From positions 1 through 64,000 of the forward strand of contig NZ_JAERQE010000023.1 of assembly GCF_016734765.1 (NCBI RefSeq): a stretch of DNA of 64,000 bases, read 5' to 3'. The DNA is from Microvirga soli. Its GTDB lineage: Bacteria; Pseudomonadota; Alphaproteobacteria; Rhizobiales; Beijerinckiaceae. The notes under the pieces are model-generated. The model had not been told where the DNA came from. It did not search any database and saw only the letters and a program-made list of their open reading frames with translations. Below, piece by piece: positions 56,450 to 64,000 of the stretch (position 1 is its first letter; each line of letters starts with the position of its first letter). Both the position numbers and the translations under genes were made by a program.

Positions 56450-57772
56450 ATGCTTCGCCATTCCGTCGCCGCGGCGGCATTGATCGGAACCGCCCTGTTT
56501 ACAGGGGCTGCCTTCGCCCAGTCCGGCAAGGTCACCGTCGTAACCTCGTTTTCCAAGGATGTGACCGATCCGTTCAAGCAGGCTTTCGAGAAGGCACACC
56601 CGGGTGTGACCCTGGATGTCCAGAATCGCAACACGAACGCGGGCGTGAAGTTCCTCGAGGAAACGAAAGCCAACAACCAAGTCGATATCTTCTGGGCCTC
56701 TGCCCCGGACGCCTTCGAAGTTCTGAAGAGCAAGAGCCTGCTTCAGAAGCATAAGCCGAAGGCCGAGGGCATTCCGGACAAGATCGGCTCCTATCCGATC
56801 AACGACCCCGAGAATTTGTATTCCGGCTTCGCGGCATCCGGCTACGGCATCATGTGGAACGACCGCTACGCCAAAGCGAACAAGCTGCCTGAACCCAAGG
56901 ATTGGCAGGATCTCGCCAAGCCCGTCTACTTCGATCACGTCGCCATGGCAGCGCCCTCGCGCTCAGGTACGACGCACCTCACCATTGAGACGATTCTGCA
57001 GGGCGAGGGCTGGGAGCAGGGGTGGCGCACGCTCAAGGAAGTGTCCGGAAACTTCCGCCAGATCACGGAGCGTTCCTTCGGCGTGCCGGAGGCGGTCAAT
57101 TCGGGGCAGGTCGGCTTCGGCATCGTGATCGACTTCTTCGCCTTCTCGGCCCAGGCTTCTGGCTTCCCGGTGAAGTTCGTCTATCCGACTGTGACAACAA
57201 TCGTTCCGGCGAATGTCGCTGTGGTTGCCAATGCTCCCAACAAGGCTGGGGCCGAGGCCTTTGTCGACTACCTCGTCTCTCCCGCTGGGCAGGAAGTGCT
57301 GCTCGAGCCAAGCATCCGCCGCTTGCCCGTGAACCCGGCAGTCTACGCCAAGGCTCCGGCGGATTATCCGAACCCCTTCAAGGATCCGTCCCTGGGGTCG
57401 CGGGTGAAGTTCGACGTGGACGTGTCGGAGAAGCGCACGAACGTGGTCGACGTCCTCTACGACCAAACCGTGACGTTCCAACTCGACGCGCTCAAGGCGG
57501 CGACCAAGGCCATCCACGACGCCGAGGCCGCGATTGCCAAGAAGGACAACGCGGATGCCAAGGCTCTGGTGAAGGAGGCTCGTGGCCTCGTAGCCGCCGT
57601 GCCGGTCACCGAGCAGCAGGCTTCATCGCCCGAGGTCGCCGGCGCCTTCACGGGCGGCAAGGAGAAGGGGGCTCGCCAGGCCGAGCTTGAGCAACAATGG
57701 GCCGCGTTCGCCAAGGAGCGTTACCAGCAGGCACAGGCCAAGGCCGAGCAGGCCCTGAAGCTCGCACGCTAA
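56450..57772 (+). CDS. AfuA-like periplasmic binding protein of the organophosphate ABC transporter
   Basis: A 440-residue periplasmic binding protein with a signal peptide cleaved near GAAFAQ (residue 23-24). Motifs shared with the 51628 paralogue are VDIFWASAPDAFE (78-90) and PSRSGTTHLTIETI (169-182). The pair of tyrosines that bind Fe(III) in FbpA is replaced by IDFF (227-230). Residues 345-440 form an Ala/Lys/Glu-rich helical extension. GGAGG precedes the ATG. It is expressed from the sigma-54 promoter upstream and is followed by an intercistronic hairpin and the permease gene. AfuA of Actinobacillus, once called an iron protein, binds sugar phosphates; this one likely binds a phosphorylated metabolite. 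Confidence 0.85.
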   Translation: MLRHSVAAAALIGTALFTGAAFAQSGKVTVVTSFSKDVTDPFKQAFEKAHPGVTLDVQNRNTNAGVKFLEETKANNQVDIFWASAPDAFEVLKSKSLLQKHKPKAEGIPDKIGSYPINDPENLYSGFAASGYGIMWNDRYAKANKLPEPKDWQDLAKPVYFDHVAMAAPSRSGTTHLTIETILQGEGWEQGWRTLKEVSGNFRQITERSFGVPEAVNSGQVGFGIVIDFFAFSAQASGFPVKFVYPTVTTIVPANVAVVANAPNKAGAEAFVDYLVSPAGQEVLLEPSIRRLPVNPAVYAKAPADYPNPFKDPSLGSRVKFDVDVSEKRTNVVDVLYDQTVTFQLDALKAATKAIHDAEAAIAKKDNADAKALVKEARGLVAAVPVTEQQASSPEVAGAFTGGKEKGARQAELEQQWAAFAKERYQQAQAKAEQALKLAR

Positions 57773-57780
57773 TCGTTCCG

Positions 57781-57810
57781 GCGGGCGGCTGGCGTAAGCG
57801 AGCCGCCCGC
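57781..57810 (+). other. Intercistronic hairpin between binding-protein and permease genes
   Basis: A perfect 10-bp GC-rich stem (57781-57790 with 57801-57810) with a 10-nt loop, 8 bp after the stop codon. It lacks an immediate U-tract. Such hairpins after binding-protein genes commonly protect the upstream message and let it be more abundant than the permease mRNA. Confidence 0.7.
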
Positions 57811-57842
57811 ACAAGCCCTTTTCGTATTTTAGGAGAGCGTCC

Positions 57843-59582
57843 ATGGCTGGCGCCACGACCGCCGGGCGAGCGCATGCGCCGTCCGTGTCTTCCAGGTTCA
57901 TGCGATTGTCGGCGACGCCGGGGCAGATCGCCCTCGCACTGGGGATTACTGTCTTCCTCGTACTGTTCCTCATCGTGCCTGTCGGAACGGTGATCTATGT
58001 CGCCTTTACGGAGAAGGGAACGGGCGAGTTCACCCTGGTCAATTTCCTCGACTTCGCCCGAACAGATCTGTTCATCCGCTCGTTCTGGAATTCGGTTTAT
58101 GTATCCGCGATGTCTGTGGTCGTCGCGTCGATTTTCGCTCTTCCACTCGCCTACATCACCACGCGGTTCGAATTTCGCGGCGCAATGCTGATCCAGACAC
58201 TGGGCTTTCTGCCTTTGATCATGCCGCCGTTCGTCGGCGCGGTCGCCATGCTGCTGCTGTTCGGCCGGAACGGCACGGTAAACCTGCTTCTGGATGAGTG
58301 GTTTGGCATCAAAATTCCCTTCATGGAGGGACTGAACGGGGTCATCTTCGTTCAGGCCGTGCATTACTTCCCGTTTATCCTCATCAATCTCTCGACGGCT
58401 CTGCGCAATATCGACCGATCGATGGAAGAGGCGGCGCAGAATCTCGGCAGCTCCGGGTTCCGGCTGTTCCGCCGCATCGTCTTCCCGCTTGCCATGCCGG
58501 GCTATATCGCCGGCGCTTCGCTCGTCTTCGTCAAGGTCTTCGACGATCTCGCGACACCGCTGCTCCTGAACGTCAAGGACATGCTGGCGCCGCAGGCCTA
58601 CCTGCGTGTCACCTCCATCGGCATCGCCGACCCAATGGGATACGTGATCTCCGTCGTGCTGATCTGCATGTCGATCCTGGCCATGTGGATTTCCGCCCGC
58701 GCCATGCGCGGCAAGGATTACGCCACGGTGCAGCGGGGCGGTGGCGGCCTAGCGAAGCGCACGATGCGGCCTTGGGAAAGTGCGCTCGCCTATGCGGCCG
58801 TTCTGCTTATCTTGCTGCTTGTGCTGGCACCCCATATCGGGCTGCTGCTGCTTTCCTTTGCGACCATATGGTCCTTCAGCCCGCTGCCGGATGCCTTCAC
58901 CCTGGCGCATTACGGCCGCGTGTTCGGCGAGAGCTTCGTGTACGTCAAGAACACCCTCCTCTATGCCTCCATCGCGGGTTTGATCGATGTGGTTCTTGGC
59001 ACCGCTATCGCTTATCTGGTCCTGAGAACGAAGCTCATCGGCCGCGAATGGCTCGACTGGGCCGCGACCGCCGCTCTGGCCATACCGGGCGTCGTGCTCG
59101 GCATCGGCTACCTGAGGACCTTTTATGGGGTGCAGCTTCCCGACGGCACCCCGCTCGCTACCCTGTGGATCACGATTGTGCTGGCGCTGGCGATCAGGCG
59201 TCTGCCTTACGCCCTGCGCGCATGCTACGCCGCCCTGCAGCAGATTTCGGTCTCGCTCGAGGAAGCAGCGGAGAATCTCGGCGCTACAAAGATGCGCACG
59301 GTCCGCCGCGTGGTGCTACCGCTCATGGCAGGCGGCATCCTGGCGGGCTTCGTCACAAGCTTCGCAACCGCTGCTGTGGAGCTCTCGGCGACACTGATGC
59401 TTGTCCAGTCAAACGCGGACGCGCCTCTCGCCTATGGCCTCTACGTCTTCATGCAGTCGGCAGCCGGGCGCGGGCCCGGGGCGGCGCTGGGCGTCATCGC
59501 CGTGCTGCTCGTCGCTCTTTGCACCTTCGCGTCCCACATGATCATCGAGAAAAGCCAGAGGGCAAAAGGAGCCAGCCGCTAA
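57843..59582 (+). CDS. ABC transporter permease, fused two-domain (FbpB/AfuB type)
   Basis: A 579-residue inner-membrane protein with about twelve helices in two BPD-transport domains. EAA loops are MEEAAQNLGSSGFRLFRRIV (first half, about residues 196-215) and LEEAAENLGATKMRTVRR (second half, about 474-491). Both halves of the channel are in one polypeptide, as in FbpB and AfuB. AGGAGAG precedes the ATG. It works with the binding protein upstream and the ATPase 28 bp downstream. Confidence 0.93.
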   Translation: MAGATTAGRAHAPSVSSRFMRLSATPGQIALALGITVFLVLFLIVPVGTVIYVAFTEKGTGEFTLVNFLDFARTDLFIRSFWNSVYVSAMSVVVASIFALPLAYITTRFEFRGAMLIQTLGFLPLIMPPFVGAVAMLLLFGRNGTVNLLLDEWFGIKIPFMEGLNGVIFVQAVHYFPFILINLSTALRNIDRSMEEAAQNLGSSGFRLFRRIVFPLAMPGYIAGASLVFVKVFDDLATPLLLNVKDMLAPQAYLRVTSIGIADPMGYVISVVLICMSILAMWISARAMRGKDYATVQRGGGGLAKRTMRPWESALAYAAVLLILLLVLAPHIGLLLLSFATIWSFSPLPDAFTLAHYGRVFGESFVYVKNTLLYASIAGLIDVVLGTAIAYLVLRTKLIGREWLDWAATAALAIPGVVLGIGYLRTFYGVQLPDGTPLATLWITIVLALAIRRLPYALRACYAALQQISVSLEEAAENLGATKMRTVRRVVLPLMAGGILAGFVTSFATAAVELSATLMLVQSNADAPLAYGLYVFMQSAAGRGPGAALGVIAVLLVALCTFASHMIIEKSQRAKGASR

Positions 59583-59610
59583 TTGCGTCTGACCCGAGGA
59601 AACGAAACCC

Positions 59611-60708
59611 ATGAACCAGCCTCTCCCCATTTCCGAACTCGGCACCAACGCCGTCGATGTCGACATCCGCAATGTCGATCTGTCCTACGGCACAAACCAT
59701 GTCCTCAAGGGCATCAACCTGCATATCCGACCCGGCGAGTTCTTCGCCTTCCTCGGTCCGTCCGGATGCGGAAAGACCACTCTGCTGCGCTTGATCGCAG
59801 GGTTCAACCAGACCGATGGCGGCGAGGTTCTGGTCGGTGGCCGGGACGTGTCGCGCTTGCCGCCCTGGAAACGCGACGTGGGCATGGTGTTCCAATCCTA
59901 TGCCCTGTGGCCCCACATGACGGTGAGGCGCAACGTTGCGTTTGGTCTCGAGGAGCGAAAGGTTTCACGGGCCGAGATCGAAAGGCGCGTCGCGGCCGCT
60001 CTGGAACTCGTCGGGCTCGCGCACCTCGCCGACCGGCGTCCGTCGCAGCTCTCAGGTGGCCAGCAGCAGCGTGTCGCGGTAGCCCGTACCATTGCCATCG
60101 AGCCAAAGGTTCTGCTTCTCGATGAGCCCCTGTCGAATCTGGACGCCAAGATGCGCGTTCAGGTGCGGCGGGAACTGCGCGATCTGCAGCAGCGGCTTGG
60201 CCTCACAACGATCTTCGTCACCCATGACCAGGAGGAGGCCAACACGATCTGCGACAGGATCGCCGTTATGAACGACGGAATCGTGCAGCAGGTCGGCACG
60301 CCCATGGAGCTCTATGAAAAACCTGCCAATTTGTTCGTGGCGAACTTCCTTGGCACGGCGAATATCCTGCCGGGCCGCGTGGTGCGCGAGGGCGGTGAGC
60401 GGTTTTTCGACATCGATGGCGGCGTTCGCCTACCGATCCCGGCTCAGGTTGTCGTGCCGGAGGGGGCCAAGCTCGTCTTCCGACCGCAGCATGCATCCCT
60501 GGCTGGGCACGGTGCGGGCGATGTCCTGCTGCCGGGCACCATCGTGCACAGTGAATTCCTTGGCTCCACGCTGCGTTATGTCGTGAGGATCGGTGCCGCG
60601 GAGGTCTCCATCGACACGCCTTTCCATTCGGGAGAGACGCTCCACCAGCCAGGCACCTCCGTGGAGATCAGCCTGTCCCTACGCTCAGCCCTCTGGCTCG
60701 CTGCCTGA
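59611..60708 (+). CDS. ABC transporter ATP-binding protein (FbpC/AfuC type)
   Basis: A 365-residue ATPase. Walker A GPSGCGKT (49-56), signature LSGGQQQR (147-154), Walker B LLLDEPLSNLDA (168-179) and the H-loop Thr-His-Asp are intact. A C-terminal TOBE domain (about 280-360) is typical of sugar, polyamine and iron importers of the CUT1/FbpC class. It powers the permease encoded just upstream. The adjacent phosphatase genes support a phosphorylated substrate. Confidence 0.93.
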   Translation: MNQPLPISELGTNAVDVDIRNVDLSYGTNHVLKGINLHIRPGEFFAFLGPSGCGKTTLLRLIAGFNQTDGGEVLVGGRDVSRLPPWKRDVGMVFQSYALWPHMTVRRNVAFGLEERKVSRAEIERRVAAALELVGLAHLADRRPSQLSGGQQQRVAVARTIAIEPKVLLLDEPLSNLDAKMRVQVRRELRDLQQRLGLTTIFVTHDQEEANTICDRIAVMNDGIVQQVGTPMELYEKPANLFVANFLGTANILPGRVVREGGERFFDIDGGVRLPIPAQVVVPEGAKLVFRPQHASLAGHGAGDVLLPGTIVHSEFLGSTLRYVVRIGAAEVSIDTPFHSGETLHQPGTSVEISLSLRSALWLAA

Positions 60709-60800
60709 GGCGCCCCATCGCACGGCATCGCCCTCAAGCGGAAGAAATGCTCTCCCTTCCGCCGTTGGCACTCCGTTCCGCAAGAGTTAGTACTGACCGC

Positions 60801-61469
60801 ATGCCTTCCCTTAAAGCCATCATCTTCGATCTGGACGGAACCCTCGTCGACAGCGCACGCGACCTCCGGGACGCGGTGAACGTCCTTCTGTCGGAGGAGG
60901 GGCTCCGACAGATCGATCTCGACGAAGTCAAGTCCATGATCGGCGACGGCGCTCCCAAGCTCGTGGAGCGTGCTGTCTCGGCGACGGGAGGGGATCTGTC
61001 GCGCCTTCCTACGCTCGTGGTCCGCTTCCTGCAGATCTACGAGGCCAATGCGTCTCGCCATACCGAGGCCTATCCAGGCGTCGTGGAGACGCTGTCCGGT
61101 CTGCGGGAGCTTGGGATTCCGTTGGCGGTCGTCACCAACAAGCCCTACGCGGCTACCATCGAGATCCTGGAGGCGCTCAACCTGCGGGCCTATTTCGATG
61201 TCATTGTCGGGGGTGACACCCTTCCCGAGCGCAAACCGCATCCGGCTCCGATCCATGCAGCGCTGAAGCGTCTAGGCGTGGCTCCTGAAGCAGCACTCAT
61301 GATCGGCGACAACTACCATGATGTGCAGGCCGCCCGGGCAGCCGGCGTGCGCGCCTTCGCGGTGACCTATGGCTACAGCCACAAGCCTCACGCGGAACTG
61401 GGCGCGGAGCGCCTGATCGACACCATGTCCGAGCTGCTGCCCATCGTGGCGAACGACGCTGCCACGTGA
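60801..61469 (+). CDS. HAD-family phosphatase (phosphoglycolate-phosphatase-like)
   Basis: A 222-residue HAD hydrolase. Motif I is IIFDLDGTLVDS with the nucleophile Asp, motif II is VVTNKPYA, and motifs III-IV are ERKPHPAPIH and MIGDNYHDVQAA. The helical cap (about residues 20-85) is type C1, as in Gph and related phosphatases. It follows the ATPase by 92 bp on the same strand, probably within the same transcript. It would dephosphorylate an imported organophosphate. The exact substrate is unknown. Confidence 0.88.
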   Translation: MPSLKAIIFDLDGTLVDSARDLRDAVNVLLSEEGLRQIDLDEVKSMIGDGAPKLVERAVSATGGDLSRLPTLVVRFLQIYEANASRHTEAYPGVVETLSGLRELGIPLAVVTNKPYAATIEILEALNLRAYFDVIVGGDTLPERKPHPAPIHAALKRLGVAPEAALMIGDNYHDVQAARAAGVRAFAVTYGYSHKPHAELGAERLIDTMSELLPIVANDAAT

Positions 61470-61524
61470 AATACCGAAAAAGGCGCGGTCGAGCGGCAGA
61501 ATTTTCATCCTGGAAACATGATCT

Positions 61525-62154
61525 ATGAGACTCATCCTGATGCGTCACGGCGAGACTGTGTGGAACGCGGAGCGCCGTCTGCAGGGTCATGCAGACGCTC
61601 CCCTGTCGCCACGCGGCATCGAGCAGGCCCGGCGCGCGGCCAAGTTCTTCGAGGACGGGCCGGCCCCTGGTCTCGTCATGTCGTCCGATCTGAGCCGGGC
61701 TCGCCATACGGCTGAGCTTCTCGGTTTTACCGATTTCGCAACCGACGAGCGCCTGCGCGAGATGGATCTCGGCGACTGGACTGGACGATGGATCGAGGAG
61801 ATCGAAGCATCCAACCGGTGCGCCTACCGCGACTGGCGGCTTGGATCCTACACGCCGTCGGGCGGTGAAGGGTGGAAGCCGTTCCGCGAGCGCGTCGGCG
61901 CAGCGATCAATGACGCCGTCAACCGGTCCGAGGGTGACGTGGTCATCGTCGCCCATGAGGGGGTGGTCCGGGCCGCCTGCGACGTGTTGGTAGGTTTAAC
62001 GCCATCCAACCTGTCGCCCATTGCACCAGCGGCCATCACGATCTTCGATATCAATCGCGCGGCGCAATGGCCCGGCGCACGTCTTGTGGCATTCAATATA
62101 ACTCCGTCACCGGACGACTTGAGAACGTCAGGCCTGGATCACGCTCCTGTCTAG
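61525..62154 (+). CDS. Histidine phosphatase family (phosphoglycerate-mutase-like) protein
   Basis: A 209-residue branch 2-like or cofactor-independent phosphatase of the phosphoglycerate mutase superfamily. The RHG motif is MRHGETVWNAERRLQGH with the catalytic His, the Arg in SSDLSRARHTAE follows, and the second His is in IVAHEGVVRA. It lies 55 bp after the HAD gene and completes the module. Members act as broad phosphatases or on sugar and alcohol phosphates. Confidence 0.86.
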   Translation: MRLILMRHGETVWNAERRLQGHADAPLSPRGIEQARRAAKFFEDGPAPGLVMSSDLSRARHTAELLGFTDFATDERLREMDLGDWTGRWIEEIEASNRCAYRDWRLGSYTPSGGEGWKPFRERVGAAINDAVNRSEGDVVIVAHEGVVRAACDVLVGLTPSNLSPIAPAAITIFDINRAAQWPGARLVAFNITPSPDDLRTSGLDHAPV

Positions 62155-62378
62155 CGGACGGTTGCGGGCCAGATGCCGACCCTTGCCTCCTCCGCGTCCG
62201 GATATTTGGACGATCCCATCACCCGGTCTTCGTCCGGGGGTGCCTTGACGTGCGCCACCTCGGCGTCATTGGGTGGACAGCAATTGCCGCTAACCAGCAA
62301 GCCTCCCGGAGTATCGACCAATGTTCGGGTATGGCACTTCCCAGATGTCGGCCGAACATCGGCTTTGAATAGAAACAC
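62151..62378 (-). CDS. Possible small hypothetical protein
   Basis: A 75-residue frame starting at GTG, with an AGGA-like site upstream. It begins MFLFKADVRPTSGKCHT and is hydrophilic. It overlaps the histidine phosphatase stop by a few bases on the opposite strand. No family is recognised; support is weak. Confidence 0.3.
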   Translation of the reverse strand: MFLFKADVRPTSGKCHTRTLVDTPGGLLVSGNCCPPNDAEVAHVKAPPDEDRVMGSSKYPDAEEARVGIWPATVR

Positions 62379-62839
62379 CGGACGTTCCTGTCAGTGAACG
62401 AATTTCCCTGCCTGACCCAGCGCAGGCTTTCCCTCAGCTAATCCCAGCGCCTAGCTAACGCCGAGATCATGTCCGGGAAGTTCACGGCAACGGTGCTTAC
62501 CCGAAGCAGGCAGGGTCGGGCGCTATGTGAGCTGTTCGCCCAGATGCGGCCGGGCCGGGGAGGGAGATGGGTTGCCGGGGATTCTGACAGAGTTCCCCGT
62601 CGCCTGTCGGTGGGGCGGGCCGCGGTTCATCTCTTCGAGGAAACGCTGGCTTTGGTCGGAGCTCATCAGCCATAATGGCGGTCAAGTTGAGCAAAGTGAC
62701 GGCCTAACCCGGAATCCTGCGCAGCGACCCCCGCTTTGGATAGGGCTAATGTCAGTTCGACCGAGTTGCGACCGAGAACGCTGCTCCCTCTACCGGAAAT
62801 GTCGGGTTTGTGAGCAGGATCGTGAAGAAGGAAGTGGAA
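62379..62839. other. Gene-poor gap before the final partial gene
   Basis: About 460 bp (685 bp if the doubtful small gene is not counted). Short frames on both strands show no family features. It may contain decayed mobile-element DNA, but I found no terminal inverted repeats or transposase motif. The promoter of the last gene should lie near 62780-62830. Confidence 0.4.
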
Positions 62840-64000
62840 ATGCAAGAGGCATCGCCGACGGGTCCCGTTCAGTTGGCCAGCGAAGCATGGTGGGCAAACG
62901 TGCTCTTGGAGCATTTTGGCATCGCAGCCTCTCTCACTCCACTGGATGGAGAATACGACTTGAACTTCGCCGTGCACCAGGAGGGGACGAGAACCCATGT
63001 CCTGAAAGTGATGCGGCCCGGATGCGAGAGCTCTCTCATCGAGGTGCAATGCAAAGCCCTGAACCATGTCGCGGCGCACGCTCCGGAGGTCGTTGTTCCA
63101 CGCGTCGTGAAGGCGCATGACGGATCGCACTTCGTATCGGCCCGCGATCAGGATGGTGAGGAGCGGTTGGTCTGGCTCATCACGAACCTGCCCGGCCGGC
63201 TCTACGCGGAGACCAGCCCGCAGCCGCCTTCCCTGTTGCGCGAGATCGGGGCGACCCTGGCAAAGATGGATCGGGCTCTCGAAGACTTCGCTCATCCTGC
63301 TCTCGGACGAAGTATCAAATGGGATCTTCGCCGATCGGGTTGGGTTCGCGATGCGATAGATCTGATTGAGGGTGACGGCAGGCGGGAGATCGTCGAACGG
63401 ATCATCTCCGAATTCGAGGGCGACCTGCTAGGGCGGCTAACCGCACTCCCCACCACCGCGATCCACAACGACATCAACGACTACAATATGCTCGTGGATG
63501 CCAGCACGGGGGAACCGCGGCTCTCGGGCATCATCGACTTCGGTGACATGATCGATTCCCCAGCCGTCGCGGAACTTGCGATCGCCGGCGCGTACGCAGT
63601 TCTCGGCCAGGAACGGCCTATTGCGGCCCTTGCCGCGCTCGTTGCCGGGTACGACAGCGTCCGGCCGTTGAGCGATGAAGAACTCGCCTTGATCTATCCA
63701 CTCGTCCTGACGCGGCTTGCCGTGAGCGTCACGAACTCTGCCATCGTCAAGCGGGAGAAGCCGGACGATCCGTATGTCACGGTTTCCGAGCAGCCGGCCT
63801 GGAGTTTCCTGGAGACGAATTCGAGCCTTCCCCCCGATTGGGTCCTCGCATGCCTTCGCGTCTCGTGCGGACGTCCCGGACATCCCCGTGCCGATGCGGT
63901 GATGGGTTGGATCGCAAGCCATCGGGGTCGGTTCGCCCCTATGTTCGGCCGGGACCTCAACGGAATTCCGGTCATCGACCTCAGCGTCGCCAGTCCCGCA
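62840..64000 (+). CDS. APH/choline-kinase-like domain protein, N-terminal part (probable kinase-aminotransferase fusion)
   Basis: 387 codons are visible and the frame remains open at the window end. The domain has the Brenner motif HNDINDYNMLV (catalytic Asp, about residues 211-221) and the metal site IIDFGDM (about 231-237), so it is an aminoglycoside/hydroxylysine-kinase-like fold. An AAGGA site precedes the ATG at 62840. After about residue 340 a new segment begins. In Rhizobiales, proteins of this start are often followed by a peptidase-like segment and a class III aminotransferase, similar to hydroxylysine kinase plus phospho-lyase; that continuation is outside the window and is inference. 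Confidence 0.72.
   Translation, partial: MQEASPTGPVQLASEAWWANVLLEHFGIAASLTPLDGEYDLNFAVHQEGTRTHVLKVMRPGCESSLIEVQCKALNHVAAHAPEVVVPRVVKAHDGSHFVSARDQDGEERLVWLITNLPGRLYAETSPQPPSLLREIGATLAKMDRALEDFAHPALGRSIKWDLRRSGWVRDAIDLIEGDGRREIVERIISEFEGDLLGRLTALPTTAIHNDINDYNMLVDASTGEPRLSGIIDFGDMIDSPAVAELAIAGAYAVLGQERPIAALAALVAGYDSVRPLSDEELALIYPLVLTRLAVSVTNSAIVKREKPDDPYVTVSEQPAWSFLETNSSLPPDWVLACLRVSCGRPGHPRADAVMGWIASHRGRFAPMFGRDLNGIPVIDLSVASPA

Noticed and set aside
51628-60708. Ferric iron ABC transporter
   Set aside because: Family resemblance exists, but iron-ligand tyrosines are absent at the key position, and the regulators and phosphatases fit an organophosphate. No Fur-like site was noticed.

Overview
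This window is a GC-rich chromosomal segment from an alphaproteobacterium, most likely of the order Hyphomicrobiales (Rhizobiales) and plausibly close to Microvirga/Methylobacteriaceae. The evidence is the circularly permuted two-piece tmRNA, the zapA / 6S RNA / 5-FCL neighbourhood, the ruvCAB-ybgC-tolQRAB gene order, DUF4164 and ExoD family genes, the Calvin-subtype class II aldolase beside pgk, gap and tkt, and several Rhizobiales-like intergenic palindromic repeat families. The genus is an inference from gene content only.

Layout. 1-2.3 kb: tail of a chemotaxis receptor, then a MotB/OmpA-like and MotA/ExbB-like pair. 2.3-10.5 kb (minus strand): an inositol-phosphatase-family gene, a Sel1-repeat protein, a ThiE-like protein and the central-carbon block fba, pgk, gap, tkt. 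10.7-15.6 kb: DUF4164, zapA, a GNAT gene, 6S RNA, 5-FCL, a metallophosphoesterase, exoD-like and yebC. 15.7-22.8 kb: ruvC, ruvA, ruvB, ybgC, tolQ, tolR, tolA, tolB. Two minus-strand genes (HdeD-like, phospholipase D-like) then separate tolB from pal and cpoB. 26.9-31.6 kb: tilS, ftsH, glmM. 31.8-36.5 kb: an RND efflux pump and its adaptor. 36.6-40.6 kb: a serC leader, serC, serA, purU. 40.7-48.8 kb: a DMT transporter, an amidotransferase, rnk, purA, a membrane protein, rpoH and an rluD-like gene. 48.9-49.6 kb: tRNA-Glu(CTC) and the permuted ssrA. 49.6-51.6 kb: sparse, AT-richer DNA with an orphan gene and a GAF protein.

The most interesting part is 51.6-62.2 kb: ten kilobases of collinear genes that read as a self-contained organophosphate sensing, uptake and dephosphorylation module. 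It has a periplasmic binding protein of PgtC type, a membrane histidine kinase and an NtrC-class response regulator, joined by ATGA overlaps. Next come a near-consensus sigma-54 promoter, a second related binding protein, a fused two-domain permease and an ATPase. A HAD phosphatase and a histidine phosphatase close it. Standard annotation would call the transporter ferric iron uptake, but the twin iron-ligand tyrosines of FbpA are Phe-Phe at the matching place. Both binding proteins share a C-terminal helical extension. The substrate is not determined by the sequence.

The window ends inside a large gene whose visible 387 codons are an APH/choline-kinase-like domain, probably the start of a kinase-aminotransferase fusion. 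No CRISPR array, complete insertion sequence, prophage or rRNA was seen.
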